Origin: Chelatococcus caeni
GTDB lineage: Bacteria > Pseudomonadota > Alphaproteobacteria > Rhizobiales > Beijerinckiaceae
Direction: 5' to 3'
Assembly (NCBI RefSeq): GCF_014196925.1
Contig: NZ_JACIEN010000003.1
Span: 372,001-436,000, forward strand
Length of the DNA stretch: 64,000 nucleotides
The notes beneath the pieces are model-generated. The model was not told the DNA's origin. It saw nothing but the letters and a program-made list of their open reading frames with translations, and made no database searches. Made by a program: the position numbers and the translations under genes. Below are positions 28,340 through 37,097 of the stretch, one piece after another. How positions within the stretch are numbered: position 1 is the first letter of the stretch; each line of letters starts with the position of its first letter.

Positions 28340-28972
28340 CTACTTCGCGCCGAAGGCCGCCGCGCCCGCGGCCACGAAGCGTTCGCCCGCGCGGGCGATC
28401 TGCTCAAGCGTCATGCCCGGCTTGTAAAGGGCCGAGCCGATGCCGAAGCCATCGGCGCCGGCCCGCGCGAATTCGGCCATGTTCTCCGGCGAGATGCCCC
28501 CGACGGGCAAGATCTTCAGATCCCGCGGCAGGACCGAGCGCAGCGCCTTGACCCCCGCCATGCCGACGACTTCCGCCGGGAATATCTTCACCGCCTCGGC
28601 GCCGGCCCGGCGCGCCGCGAAGATCTCCGACGGCGTCATGCAGCCGGGCAGGACATCGAGCCCGCGCCCGAGCGCCATCGTCACCACCGCCTCGTCGAAA
28701 TGAGGGCTGACGATGATGCGCCCGCCCGCGTCGGCGACACCCTTCACCTCCGCCGTCGTCGTCACCGTACCGGCGCCGATCAGCACGCGCTCGCCGAAGG
28801 CCTGCGCGAGGCGCGCGATGCTGTCGAGCGGTTGGGGCGAGTTGAGGGGAACCTCGACGATGGAAAAGCCCGCATCGACCAGCACCTGCCCGACGGCGAC
28901 GGCCTCGTCCGGCGTCACACCGCGCAGAATGGCGACGAGCGGGCGGGTTGCCAGAGCTTCGACGAGACGCAT
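28340..28972 (-). CDS. dgoA: 2-dehydro-3-deoxy-6-phosphogalactonate aldolase
   Basis: This class I aldolase splits KDPGal into pyruvate and glyceraldehyde 3-phosphate (De Ley-Doudoroff pathway). The 210-residue product has PLVAILRGVTPDEA near residue 11, VEVPLNSPQPLDSI, IGAGTV, and the Schiff-base lysine in EAVKIFPAE. The PLNSP motif and overall sequence are closer to DgoA than to Eda (KDPG aldolase), though the related reaction cannot be excluded. It is transcribed alone, without the dgoK or dgoD genes usually found with it. Confidence 0.86.
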   Translation of the reverse strand: MRLVEALATRPLVAILRGVTPDEAVAVGQVLVDAGFSIVEVPLNSPQPLDSIARLAQAFGERVLIGAGTVTTTAEVKGVADAGGRIIVSPHFDEAVVTMALGRGLDVLPGCMTPSEIFAARRAGAEAVKIFPAEVVGMAGVKALRSVLPRDLKILPVGGISPENMAEFARAGADGFGIGSALYKPGMTLEQIARAGERFVAAGAAAFGAK

Positions 28973-29089
28973 CGCTTCCTCCCGGGGGCCGGCGGCGGAT
29001 CTGCCGCTTCATGCCGCCCCATTTAGCGCAGACCGGCGCCGCGAGCCATGCCGATCATGCCGAGCCGCTCATGCGCTGACGTTCCCCTC

Positions 29090-30259
29090 TCACGACTCTC
29101 CGCCCGGGTCGGGGGTATCGACGAGCCCCGGCTCCTGCTCGGCCTCGTCCATGGGCTGGCGGGTGAAGCCGCGCACCGTCGGGCTCGTCTCCTCGGCATC
29201 GCGACGGATCTCGACCGGGCTCAGCACATAGGCCGTCAGCAGCTCGGCGATGGAGCGCAGCGCGTGCATGTGGATGCGCTCGTAGCCGTGCGAGGCGTCG
29301 ATGCCGAAGGTGACGAGGGCCGCGCGCACATCGTGCCCCGCGACCACCGCCGAGGCGGAATCCGACCTGTAGAAGCGGAAGATGTCCTTCTGGTAGCGGA
29401 TGTCGTTGTCACGGCACAGGCGCACCAGCTTCTGCGTCAGGTGGAAGTCGAACGGGCCGGTCTGGTCCGCCATGGCGATGGTGACGCCGAACTCGTCCGA
29501 ATTCTGCCCCGGCCCCGTCGTCCCGTTGTCGATGGCGACGATCGATGCGACGTCGTTGGCGAGCGCCGCCGAGGCACCGACCCCCGTCTCCTCCGCGATG
29601 GTGAAGACCCAGTGGGTGTCCACCTCCGGCTCGGCGCCTTCGGCCTTCAGGGCCTTGAGCGCGGCGAGAAGGATCGCGACCCCGGCCTTGTCGTCGAGGT
29701 GGCGCGAGACGATGAAGCCGTTGTGCAGGAACTCCGGCTGCGGGTCGATGGCGACCGTGTCGCCGACGTCGATGCCGAGATGGGCGAGGTCGCGCGGGTT
29801 GCGCGCCAGCGCGTCGACGCGCAGCTCCACGTAGGGCCAGCCGGTGGGCTGGCTGTCGACCTCGTCGTTGAAGATGTGGCCCGAGGCCTTGAGCGGCAGA
29901 ATGGTGCCGCGATAGGCGCCCTTCTCGGCAAAGATCGTCGCGCGCGCGCCTTCGGCGAAACGCGCCGACCAGGTGCCGATCGGCACGAGCTCGAGCCGGC
30001 CGTTCTCCTTCAGCCGCTTCACCTGCGCACCGAGCGTGTCGACATGGGCGATGAGCGCCCGCGCCGGCTTGCTCTCACGCCCCGGCAGGACGGCGCGGAT
30101 GGCGCCGCGGCGCGTCAGCTCGTAGGACAGGCCGAGCCGCTCGATCTCCAGGCAGACCTCGCGCACGATCGTATCGGTGTAGCCGGTCGGGCTCGGGATG
30201 TTCAGGAGCCGTGCCAGCACGGCGGCGAGATAGGCCGTGTCGATGGTCAGGCGCTGCAT
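29090..30259 (-). CDS. M42-family peptidase of the NAGGN osmoprotectant system
   Basis: This is a predicted dinuclear metal aminopeptidase-like hydrolase of 389 residues. Metal-site features are visible in ALIAHVDTLGAQ, SRHLDDKAGVAILLAAL and FTIAEETGVGAS (catalytic Glu-Glu), with the late histidine in GIDASHGYERIHMHALRS. Members of this M42 subgroup co-occur with asnO and the NAGGN synthetase, and it is the third gene of that operon here, overlapping the synthetase by 13 bp. It may turn over the dipeptide osmolyte or its precursors; the substrate is not established by the sequence. Confidence 0.88.
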   Translation of the reverse strand: MQRLTIDTAYLAAVLARLLNIPSPTGYTDTIVREVCLEIERLGLSYELTRRGAIRAVLPGRESKPARALIAHVDTLGAQVKRLKENGRLELVPIGTWSARFAEGARATIFAEKGAYRGTILPLKASGHIFNDEVDSQPTGWPYVELRVDALARNPRDLAHLGIDVGDTVAIDPQPEFLHNGFIVSRHLDDKAGVAILLAALKALKAEGAEPEVDTHWVFTIAEETGVGASAALANDVASIVAIDNGTTGPGQNSDEFGVTIAMADQTGPFDFHLTQKLVRLCRDNDIRYQKDIFRFYRSDSASAVVAGHDVRAALVTFGIDASHGYERIHMHALRSIAELLTAYVLSPVEIRRDAEETSPTVRGFTRQPMDEAEQEPGLVDTPDPGGES

Positions 30260-32055
30260 CGGTCCCGCCCGTCGAGAAGCGCCGCCTGCCGCACCGCCGC
30301 CGGCACCGAGAGCGGGAACAGCAGGTCGACGAAGCGCTCGGCCGTGGGCTGCGGCTCGTGGTTGGCGAGGCCGGGCCGCTCGTTCGCCTCGATGAAGGCA
30401 TAGTCGGGCTCGCGCGGCGAGCGCACCATGAGGTCGATGCCGACGACGGGGATCTCGATGGCCCGCGCCGCCGCCACCGCCGCCGCGACGAGGCGCGGGT
30501 GCACCTCGCCGGTCACGTCGTGGATGGTGCCGCCGGTGTGCAGGTTCGCGGTGCGCCGCACGGCGATCTCCTCGCCCTGGTCAGCGACATCGTCGAGACC
30601 GTAGCCGGCCGCCGCCACGCAGCGCTCCGTCTCGGCATCGAGGGGGATGGTGGATTCCCCGCCCGTCGCCGCCGCGCGCCGGCGGCTCTGGCGTTCGATC
30701 AGCTCGCGGATGGTGGCGCGCCCGTCCCCGACGATCCGGGCCGGCCGCCGTACGGCGGCGGCGACGAGACGATAGTCGATGACGACGAGGCGCAGGTCCT
30801 CGCCGGCGACGCGCTGTTCCACCAGCACGCGGTCGCAATAGAGCTTGGCCGTCGCGATGGCCTCTTCGAGGTGCTCCATCGTCTCCACGCCGACGGCGAT
30901 GCCCCGGCCCTGCTCGCCGCGCGCCGGCTTGACGACCAGCGAGCCATGCTCGGCGAGGAAGGCCTCCAGCGCCTCCCGGCCGTCGGCCTCGATCTGCGCC
31001 GGAACGGTGAGCCCCGCCCGCTCGACGACCCGGCGGGTAACGGCCTTGTCGTCGCAGATGGACATGGCGACGCCGGTCGTCAGCTCGGACAGGCTCTCGC
31101 GGCAATGCACCGTGCGCCCGCCGTAGGAGAGGCGGAAGAAGCCGCCCGGCGCATCCGTCACCTGCACGTCGATGCCGCGGCGGCGCGCCTCGTCGACGAT
31201 GATGCGGGCGTAGGGGTTGAGCTCCGCCTCGGGCCCGGGGCCGACGAACAGCCGCTCGTTGATCTGGTTCTTGCGCTTCAGGGTGAAGAACGGCACGCGA
31301 TAGAAGCCGAGCTTCTCGTAGAGCGCGATGGCCTGCTCGTTGTCGTGCAGCACGGACAGGTCGGTGAAGGCGGCGCCGCGCGCCTTGAAATATTCGACGA
31401 TGTGGCGCACCAGCGCCTCGCCGATGCCGGGCCGAGTCGCCTGGGGATCGACCGCGAGGCACCAGAGCGACGAGCCGCGGGCCGGATCGCCGAAGGCCCG
31501 GCCGTGGTCGACGCCCATCACCGTGCCGATGACGTTGCCGGTGAGCTCGTCCTCGACGACGAAGCAGGTCACGGCGCGGCTGTCGCGCTGCGACCAGAAG
31601 AAATCGGGCCGCACCGGCACCATGCCGCGCGTCGCATAGATGCGGTTGACCGCATCGGCATCGGCGGCCGAGGCGAGGCGCCGTATGAAGAAGCCGGCCG
31701 GGCGCCGGCGCGCCGTCTTGTAGGTCGCGAGGTCGAGCCGGTAGGTGTGCGAGGGATCGAGGAACATCTCCTGCGGCGCGAGCGACAGCACCACGTGCGG
31801 GTCGCGCACGTAGACGGCGATGTCGCGCCGCTCGGGCGCCTCGGCGCGCATCGTCTCGACCAGCGCCTCGGCACTCTCGAAGGTCTGGCCGAACAGGAGG
31901 CGCCCCCAGCCGCAGTCGACCGCGGCCCCTGTCTTCGTCTGTTGCGTATCGCTCTCGCGCCCCTCGCCGAAGGGCGGCACCATGGCCTGGTTGCGCATGC
32001 GCTCGAGGCGGTGGGCATAGGCGCCGCGCCCGCGCCGCGATGTCGAACCCGTCAT
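30247..32055 (-). CDS. ngg: N-acetylglutaminylglutamine synthetase
   Basis: This two-domain enzyme builds the N-acetylated glutamine dipeptide precursor of the osmolyte NAGGN. The 602-residue product has a GNAT acetyltransferase domain (about 75-285, with AVDPQATRPGIGEALVRHIV as acetyl-CoA loop) and an ATP-grasp ligase domain (about 320-590, with LVVKPARGEQGRGIAVGV and PVVGIDLMVRSP). The start MTGSTSRRGRGAYAH lies 14 bp after asnO. The open frame extends into asnO but that part is shadow. Product assignment follows the described asnO-ngg-peptidase gene set in Rhizobiales and Pseudomonas. Confidence 0.92.
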   Translation of the reverse strand: MTGSTSRRGRGAYAHRLERMRNQAMVPPFGEGRESDTQQTKTGAAVDCGWGRLLFGQTFESAEALVETMRAEAPERRDIAVYVRDPHVVLSLAPQEMFLDPSHTYRLDLATYKTARRRPAGFFIRRLASAADADAVNRIYATRGMVPVRPDFFWSQRDSRAVTCFVVEDELTGNVIGTVMGVDHGRAFGDPARGSSLWCLAVDPQATRPGIGEALVRHIVEYFKARGAAFTDLSVLHDNEQAIALYEKLGFYRVPFFTLKRKNQINERLFVGPGPEAELNPYARIIVDEARRRGIDVQVTDAPGGFFRLSYGGRTVHCRESLSELTTGVAMSICDDKAVTRRVVERAGLTVPAQIEADGREALEAFLAEHGSLVVKPARGEQGRGIAVGVETMEHLEEAIATAKLYCDRVLVEQRVAGEDLRLVVIDYRLVAAAVRRPARIVGDGRATIRELIERQSRRRAAATGGESTIPLDAETERCVAAAGYGLDDVADQGEEIAVRRTANLHTGGTIHDVTGEVHPRLVAAAVAAARAIEIPVVGIDLMVRSPREPDYAFIEANERPGLANHEPQPTAERFVDLLFPLSVPAAVRQAALLDGRDRCSA

Positions 32056-32069
32056 GCCTGTCTCCCCGG

Positions 32070-33845
32070 TCAAAGGCCGTGCGTCTGCAGCCACATCTCG
32101 AGCAGGGCGACCTGCCACAGCTCGGAGCCCCGAAGGGGCGTGATGGCGCTCTTGGGATCGGCGAACAGCCGTTCGAGATAGCGCTGGTCGAACAGGCCGC
32201 GCTCGCGCGCCTTCTGCGACGTGAGCGCGGCTTCGACCATCTCGAGCGTCGGCCCCTCGATGTATTTGAGGGCCGGCACCGGAAAATAGCCCTTCTTGCG
32301 GTCGATGACCTCGTGCGGGATGACCTGCCGCGCCGCCTCCTTGAGGACGCCCTTGCCGCCCTGGCTGAGCTTGTGCTCGGACGGGATGCGCGCGGCGAGT
32401 TCCGCCAGCTCGTAGTCGAGGAAGGGCACCCGCGCCTCGAGGCCCCAGGCCATCGTCATGTTGTCGACGCGCTTCACCGGATCGTCGACCAGCATCACGG
32501 TGGAATCGAGCCTCAGCGCCTTGTCGACGGGATCGTCCGCGCCGGGCATGGCGAAGTGCTCTTCGACGAAGGCGCGCGCCTCGTCCCGCATCAGGTGCCA
32601 CTCGGGATTGAGATGCGTGCCGAGCCGCCCGTTGTCCCGGTCGAAGAAATGGCGGGCATAGTCGTCGACCGGCGCGTTGGAGCTGGCGAGCGGCGGATAC
32701 CAGTGATAGCCGCCGAAGATCTCGTCCGCCCCCTGCCCCGACTGCACCACCTTGATGTGCTTCGCCACCTCCTGCGACAGGAGGAAGAAGCCGACATTGT
32801 CATAGGACACCATCGGCTCGGACATGGCGCCGATGGTCGCCGGCAGCGCCTCCAGCATGCGCGCGGAGGGGATGAAGATCTTGTGGTGGTCGGTGTCGTA
32901 GTGCCGGGCGATGAGATCGGAATAGACGAACTCGTCGCCCTTCTCGCCGTTCGCCTCCTCGAAGCCGATGGAGAAGGTCATCAGCCCCTTCTGCCCCTCC
33001 TCGGCAAGGAGGCCGACGATGACGCTGGAATCGACGCCGCCCGAGAGCAGCACGCCTACCGGCACGTCCGCCACCATGCGCCGCCTCACGGCCTGCCGCA
33101 CGGAGGCGAGCACCATGTCGCGCCACTCCTCGGCCGAGCGCGCGACGTCCGCGGGCGTGCGCGTGAAATCGAGGCGCCAGAACTGGGTGTCCTTCTGCGC
33201 GCCGTCCGGCTCGATCACCCGCACGGTCGCGGGCGGCAGCTTGCGCACGCCCTTGAGCATCGTGCGCGGCGCCGGCACCACGGCGTGGAAGGTCATGTAA
33301 TGCTGCAGCGCCACCCGGTCGATCGTCACGTCCACCTTGCCCGTCGCCACCAGCGCCGGCAGCGAGGAGGCGAACATCAGCGCGCCGTCCGCCTCGGCGA
33401 GATAGAGCGGCTTGATGCCGAAGCGATCGCGGGCCAGGACGACACGGCCGCTGTCGCGCTCGTGGATGGCGAAGGCGAACATGCCGTTGAAGCGCTTGAC
33501 GCAATCGATGCCCCAGGCGTGATAGGCCTTGAGGATCACCTCGGTGTCGCCGTGCGAGAAGAAGCGGTAGCCGAGGCCGGCGAGTTCCTCGCGCAGTTCG
33601 GGGTAGTTGTAGATGCAGCCGTTGAAGGCAATCGTCAGGCCGAGGTCGGCGTCGACCATCGGCTGTTCGGCCTTGTTGGTGAGATCGATGATCTTGAGGC
33701 GCCGGTGGCCGAAGCCGACCGGGCCGCGCGCCACGACGCCGCCGGAATCGGGGCCGCGCGGTGTCATCACCCCCGTCATCCGCTCCAGCATGGCGATGTC
33801 CGCAGAGCGTCCGTCGAACCTCAGCTCACCACAAATTCCGCACAT
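32070..33845 (-). CDS. asnO: N-acetylglutaminylglutamine amidotransferase (asparagine-synthase family)
   Basis: AsnO-type enzyme that amidates N-acetylglutaminylglutamine to the osmolyte NAGGN. The start is fixed at MCGICGELRFDG because Cys2 must be the N-terminal nucleophile of the class II glutaminase domain (about 2-215, with RGPDSGG). The synthetase domain (about 240-560) has the PP-loop LLSGGVDSSVI and GADEIFGGYHWYP. The open frame extends 16 codons further upstream, which would bury the nucleophile. The 591-residue length fits the NAGGN subgroup. It is the first gene of the operon and divergent from a marR gene. Confidence 0.95.
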   Translation of the reverse strand: MCGICGELRFDGRSADIAMLERMTGVMTPRGPDSGGVVARGPVGFGHRRLKIIDLTNKAEQPMVDADLGLTIAFNGCIYNYPELREELAGLGYRFFSHGDTEVILKAYHAWGIDCVKRFNGMFAFAIHERDSGRVVLARDRFGIKPLYLAEADGALMFASSLPALVATGKVDVTIDRVALQHYMTFHAVVPAPRTMLKGVRKLPPATVRVIEPDGAQKDTQFWRLDFTRTPADVARSAEEWRDMVLASVRQAVRRRMVADVPVGVLLSGGVDSSVIVGLLAEEGQKGLMTFSIGFEEANGEKGDEFVYSDLIARHYDTDHHKIFIPSARMLEALPATIGAMSEPMVSYDNVGFFLLSQEVAKHIKVVQSGQGADEIFGGYHWYPPLASSNAPVDDYARHFFDRDNGRLGTHLNPEWHLMRDEARAFVEEHFAMPGADDPVDKALRLDSTVMLVDDPVKRVDNMTMAWGLEARVPFLDYELAELAARIPSEHKLSQGGKGVLKEAARQVIPHEVIDRKKGYFPVPALKYIEGPTLEMVEAALTSQKARERGLFDQRYLERLFADPKSAITPLRGSELWQVALLEMWLQTHGL

Positions 33846-33901
33846 CGATCCGTCGATCTCCCCGATGACCGGCGCTTCAGGCCGGCGCCTCACGATAGAT
33901 A

Positions 33902-33946
33902 ATTTGATATCTAATCTTTACATGGCGAATGTTTTGATGTCAAAAC
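33902..33946. promoter_or_regulatory. Two operator-like palindromes between asnO and marR
   Basis: ATTTGATATCTAAT (33902-33915) is symmetrical except for one base pair, and GTTTTGA-TG-TCAAAAC (33931-33946) has 7-bp arms. Their centres are 30 bp apart, close to three helical turns, and both carry TTGAT half-sites. They occupy the divergent promoter region, so the MarR protein probably controls both its own gene and the NAGGN operon. Confidence 0.6.
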
Positions 33947-33962
33947 AATGGCGGAGCAAGCC

Positions 33963-34511
33963 ATGAAAGTTGATGAACGTCAGACAGTCCCGGTGGGTTC
34001 CGGGCTGGGGGAAGCCGGATCGAGCGCCGGTGGTTCCATGCGCATCCTGCCGGCGCAGGACGACCTGCAGGCCCTGTCGAAGGCCATCCGCCGCATCGTG
34101 CATGTGATGGAGACGCGCTCGAAGGCGATCTCGCGCTCGGTGGGCCTCACCACGTCGCAGATCGTCATCCTGCAAGGCGTCGCCGACCTCGGCGAGGTGA
34201 CGACGAATGCCCTCTCCCGCTATGCCGACTTGACGCCGGCGACCGTCGTCGTGACCCTGGAGAAGCTCGAGGGGCGCGGCCTCGTCGAGCGCTACCGCAA
34301 CGTCGTCGACCGGCGCATCGTCCACACCCGGCTGACGCCGGCAGGGCGGGACGTGCTCGCGGCAGCCCCGTCCCTCCTGCCCGACGAGGCGGCGGCCATG
34401 CTCGCGGCCCTGCCCGCCGGTGAACGCGCCGGTCTCGTCAGCGCCGTGCGCAACCTCGCCGACATGATGGAAGCGACGGGAAGCGTGCTGCCCGCGCCCA
34501 CCGGCTCATGA
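33963..34511 (+). CDS. MarR-family transcriptional regulator
   Basis: This 182-residue protein has a winged helix in the middle (GLTTSQIVILQGVADLGEVTTNALSRYADLTPATVVVTLEKLEGRGLVERYRNVVDRRIVHTRLT region, residues about 55-115), typical of MarR. ATG 33963 was preferred to 33948 because GGAG lies eight bases before it and the upstream Met overlaps an operator-like palindrome. It is divergent from the NAGGN operon, a neighbour pairing seen with other NAGGN loci, and is probably its osmotic or metabolite-responsive regulator. Its last 6 bp overlap the convergent ATPase gene. Confidence 0.88.
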   Translation: MKVDERQTVPVGSGLGEAGSSAGGSMRILPAQDDLQALSKAIRRIVHVMETRSKAISRSVGLTTSQIVILQGVADLGEVTTNALSRYADLTPATVVVTLEKLEGRGLVERYRNVVDRRIVHTRLTPAGRDVLAAAPSLLPDEAAAMLAALPAGERAGLVSAVRNLADMMEATGSVLPAPTGS

Positions 34512-36422
34512 GCCCTTGGCCGTCCCCGGCGCGCTCATGCCCGGTGCCGGCGCGAGCGCCCTGAGCGCGTTCATGATGGCGGCGACGTCGATCACCTCCT
34601 GCAGCAGCGCCCCCTGCACCGGCGCGAGGAAGCCGGCGGCGGCCGCGAGCATGCCGAGACCCGACAGGCCGATGCCGACATAGACGCTCTGAAGCGCGAT
34701 GCGCCGCGAGCGCCGGGCGATGACGAGCGCATCCGCCACAGGCGCAAGCCCTTCCACCAGCAGCACGACATTGGCCGCCTCCGCCGAGGCGCTCGCCCCG
34801 CGCGCGCCGACAGCGATGCCGACATCCGCCTCCGCGAGGGCCGGCGCATCGTTGATGCCGTCGCCGATCATCATGACCGCACCCGTGGCCCTGCGGCGCT
34901 CCCGCCGCACGATGCCGAGCTTGTCCTGCGGGGACAGGTCGCCGCGGGCCTCCGCCAGCGGCAGGCCGGCGGCGATCTCGGCGACGATGTCGCTGCGGTC
35001 GCCGGAGGCGAGGACGAGCCGGGAGACGCCCTCCTGCTCCAGGCGCGCGAGCAGGCCCGCCGCATCCGGCCGCAGGAGATCGGCGAGCAGCAGCACCGCC
35101 GCGAGGCGCCCGTCCACCGCGACCGCGACCGCCGCCGTGCTGCCGTCCATGCCCTCGATCGGCGGCACGGCCCCGTCGAGATATTCGCCGACATAGGACA
35201 GGCTGCCGACGGCGACCGCCCGCCCCTCCACCCGGCCAGCGAGCCCCCGCCCGGCCGTCTCGCTCACCTCATGTGGCGCCGACAGGGCGAGGCCGCGCTC
35301 CCCCGCCGCCTCGATCAGCGCCTCGGCGACGACATGCGCGGAGGCCTGGTCGAGCGAGGCGGCGAGCCGCAGTGCCTCGTCGGCATCGACATCTCCGTCC
35401 CCGTTCGCCCCGGCGAAGACCCGGACATCGACGAGGCGGGCGCGACCGAAGGTCAGGGTCCCCGTCTTGTCGAGCACGGCGGTGCGCGCCTGCGACAGGG
35501 CTTCCAGCGCCCCGCCGCCCTTGATCAGCACGCCATGCCGCGCCGCCTGCGACAGCCCGGCGACCAGCGCGACGGGCACGGCGAGAATGAGCGGGCATGG
35601 CGTCGCCACGACGAGCACCGCGAGCGCCCGCACCGGATCGCCGCTGACGAGCCAGGCGGCGCCGGCGAGCAGCACGGTGACGGCGAGGAAGGCGATGGCA
35701 TAGCGGTCGGCGAGGCGTGCCATCGGCGCCTTGGCCTTCTGCGCCTCCTCGACGAGCCGGACGATGCCGGCATAGGTGCTCTCGGCCGCCGGCCTCAGCA
35801 CGAGGAGATCGAAGGCGGCGCCGATATTCGTCGTGCCGCTCAGCGCTTCCCGCCCCGGCAACAGCCGCACCGGCACGGATTCACCCGTGATGGCGGACTG
35901 GTCGACCATCGCCGGCTCGTCGACGACGCGCCCGTCCACCGGCAGCACGTCGCCCTGGCGGATCAGGAGGCGCTCGCCGGGGTGGATGTCGGCGAGCGGC
36001 ACCTCGGCGATGCGTCCCTCCCCGTCGTAGCGCAGGGCGCTGCGCGGCACGCGCGAGAGCAGCGCCCGCATCTCCCGCCGGGCCCGGCCTTCCGCGTAGA
36101 ATTCGAGATACTGCCCGCCTGCATACATCAGCGCCACGACGGCGCCGGCGAGCGTCTCGCCGAGAACGAGCGCCCCCGACATGGACAAGGCGGCGACGAT
36201 ATCGAGCCCGACGTCGCCGCGGCGCAGGCTGGTGATGATCTCGACGACGAGCGCCGCGAGCACCGGCGCCGTCGCCGCCGCCCAGACGTAGGGCGCAGCC
36301 GCGCCATGGCCGGCCATGCGCAGCACGAACCCGCCGGCGAGCCCGAGCACGGCGAGGAGCACGAGGAACGGACGCAGTCTGGCAACGCTCTCGGACAAGG
36401 CGAAGGCCCGGCACCGCCGCAC
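34506..36422 (-). CDS. Heavy-metal-translocating P1B-type ATPase
   Basis: This 638-residue cation pump lacks an N-terminal CxxC metal-binding domain. It has the actuator SAITGESVP, the transmembrane metal motif TPC (in VATPCPLILAVPVA) rather than CPC, the phosphorylation site DKTGTLTFG, and the hinge GDGINDAPALAEAD. The nucleotide-binding HP dipeptide of P1B pumps appears as HV (QASAHVVAEAL), which is unusual. The transported metal cannot be deduced; TPC pumps are a poorly characterised subgroup. The start is GTG 36422, with TTG a few codons in as an alternative. It is convergent with marR. Confidence 0.9.
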   Translation of the reverse strand: MRRCRAFALSESVARLRPFLVLLAVLGLAGGFVLRMAGHGAAAPYVWAAATAPVLAALVVEIITSLRRGDVGLDIVAALSMSGALVLGETLAGAVVALMYAGGQYLEFYAEGRARREMRALLSRVPRSALRYDGEGRIAEVPLADIHPGERLLIRQGDVLPVDGRVVDEPAMVDQSAITGESVPVRLLPGREALSGTTNIGAAFDLLVLRPAAESTYAGIVRLVEEAQKAKAPMARLADRYAIAFLAVTVLLAGAAWLVSGDPVRALAVLVVATPCPLILAVPVALVAGLSQAARHGVLIKGGGALEALSQARTAVLDKTGTLTFGRARLVDVRVFAGANGDGDVDADEALRLAASLDQASAHVVAEALIEAAGERGLALSAPHEVSETAGRGLAGRVEGRAVAVGSLSYVGEYLDGAVPPIEGMDGSTAAVAVAVDGRLAAVLLLADLLRPDAAGLLARLEQEGVSRLVLASGDRSDIVAEIAAGLPLAEARGDLSPQDKLGIVRRERRRATGAVMMIGDGINDAPALAEADVGIAVGARGASASAEAANVVLLVEGLAPVADALVIARRSRRIALQSVYVGIGLSGLGMLAAAAGFLAPVQGALLQEVIDVAAIMNALRALAPAPGMSAPGTAKGS

Positions 36423-36627
36423 GGCGCGGCAGCACCACTATGCAGCGCGATGCATCAAGGACAAGCGCGGCAAACCGTCCGAACCGCAAGCTTTCTATCG
36501 GGAGATGAGCCGCGAAGATCTGCCACGCATCGCAGGGCTCCCTTCCGCCCCCTCTATCAACCGCTTGCTCACCTGGAAAGCAGATCGATGAGTTTACGGG
36601 CCAGATCACACCTTGTAGATTGCACAT

Positions 36628-37065
36628 ATGGCGCTCAAACGGATGGACAACGTAGGAATCGTCGTCGAAGACCTCGGCGGAGCGATCGATTTCTTTCGCG
36701 AGCTCGGTCTCGAGCTCGAAGGGCGGGCCACGATCGAAGGAGAATGGGCCGGACGTGTCACTGGGCTCGCCGGTCAGCGTGTCGAGATTGCCATGATGCG
36801 CACGCCGGACGGCCACAACCGGCTCGAGCTATCCCGCTTCCTCTCGCCGCCTGTGGCCGCGGATCACCGGACCGCTCCGGTCAACGCTCTAGGCTATCTC
36901 CGCGTCATGTTCGCCGTGGACGATATCGACGAGACGCTTGAAAAGCTTCGCAACCGCGGCGCGCAGCTCGTCGGCGAAGTCGTCCAGTACAAAGACGCAT
37001 ATCGGCTCTGCTACATCCGCGGGCCTGAAGGGCTTCTCATCGGACTCGCCCAGGAACTCAGCTGA
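36628..37065 (+). CDS. VOC-family (glyoxalase/bleomycin-resistance fold) protein
   Basis: This 145-residue protein has two beta-alpha-beta-beta-beta halves of the vicinal oxygen chelate fold: MDNVGIVVEDLGGAIDFFRELGL at the start and YLRVMFAVDDIDETLEKLRNRG in the middle, ending IRGPEGLLIGLAQEL. Candidate metal ligands are few, so the enzyme class (glyoxalase, dioxygenase or binding protein) is open. It has no strong ribosome binding site and slightly lower GC than its neighbours, and it stands between unrelated genes, which could reflect gene transfer. Confidence 0.82.
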   Translation: MALKRMDNVGIVVEDLGGAIDFFRELGLELEGRATIEGEWAGRVTGLAGQRVEIAMMRTPDGHNRLELSRFLSPPVAADHRTAPVNALGYLRVMFAVDDIDETLEKLRNRGAQLVGEVVQYKDAYRLCYIRGPEGLLIGLAQELS

Positions 37066-37097
37066 GCGCGCCTGCAGGTCGTCGGCCTGCGCCCCGT

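Noticed and set aside
36570-37070. The VOC gene region as a genomic island or insertion.
   Set aside because: The composition difference is slight, and there is no integrase, direct repeat or tRNA gene. One small gene is not enough to claim an island.
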